NCBI GenBank assembly: GCA_947458565.1
Contig: CANGZK010000070.1
Coordinates: forward strand, 1-6,058
From: Acidimicrobiaceae bacterium
GTDB lineage: Bacteria; Actinomycetota; Acidimicrobiia; Acidimicrobiales; Ilumatobacteraceae
DNA: 6,058 nucleotides
Direction of reading: 5' to 3'
Under the pieces are notes generated by a model, which ran no database searches, was not told where the DNA came from, and was given only the letters and a program-made list of their open reading frames with translations. The position numbers and the translations under genes are program-made. Shown in pieces: positions 6,004 to 6,058 of the stretch; the first letter of the stretch is position 1, and every line of letters begins with the position of its first letter.

Positions 6004-6058
6004 TTAGGCGATGGAGAGACGAACGACCGTCCTGCCAACTAGCGTCAAGTTCATGACC
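6004..6058 (-). CDS. possible 3' end of an upstream gene (17 codons, partial)
   Basis: From the right edge one minus-strand frame is open and ends at TAA (6004-6006), 12 bases before the rfbA ATG; the last residues read VGRTVVRLSIA. Third positions are rich in G and C, as expected for coding DNA here, and the short gap with a ribosome binding site inside fits an operon. The stretch is too short to identify. Alternatives are a non-coding leader with the operon promoter (TTGACG at 6043-6048 has no good -10 at the right distance), or the start of a divergent plus-strand gene at the ATG at 6011, which stays open to the edge. Confidence 0.28.
   Translation of the reverse strand, partial: VMNLTLVGRTVVRLSIA

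Noticed and set aside
5713..6042. A 109-codon plus-strand open frame antisense to the start of rfbA.
   Set aside because: Most of it is opposite the conserved nucleotide-binding region of RmlA, and the translation resembles nothing known.

Overview
The window looks like a piece of an actinobacterial chromosome. The best guess is a monoderm lineage of moderate GC such as the Acidimicrobiia. This rests on the long-form RmlA with a hexapeptide tail, a soluble acyl-ACP desaturase very like mycobacterial DesA1, GTG starts mixed with ATG, a candidate leaderless promoter, and a Thr-rich lipoprotein. The exact taxon cannot be read from the sequence. There are no RNA genes, mobile elements, CRISPR arrays or gene-free gaps over 300 bases; only about 80, 15 and 10 bases separate the main blocks.

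Left part: the 5' end of an HD-domain metalloenzyme gene runs leftward off the window (1-307, minus). It is divergent from a gene for a secreted lipoprotein (388-1557, plus) whose mature part is a predicted seven-bladed YVTN-type beta-propeller on a Thr-rich stalk. The roughly 80-bp divergent region holds a plausible promoter for the HD gene that would give a leaderless mRNA.

Right part: a tight five-gene minus-strand operon, in transcription order rfbA (5991-4906), rfbC (4905-4339), rfbB (4329-3370), rfbD (3370-2498) and a DesA1-like acyl-ACP desaturase (2487-1573). Gaps are 0, 9, -1 and 10 bases, so translational coupling is likely. The first four genes encode the complete route from glucose-1-phosphate and dTTP to dTDP-L-rhamnose, the rhamnosyl donor for cell-wall polysaccharides and glycolipids. 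The fifth would insert a double bond into acyl-ACP chains. Their linkage suggests shared control of envelope sugar and lipid precursors, which is inference. The desaturase ends 15 bp from the convergent lipoprotein gene.

At the right edge, 6004-6058 may be the 3' end of a further upstream gene, but the reading is ambiguous. Most of the window is ordinary metabolism. The items most worth a second look are the desaturase in the rhamnose operon, the altered active-site loop of RfbC, and the strict 42-residue periodicity and paired cysteines of the propeller lipoprotein. I see no evidence of a new defence or mobile system.
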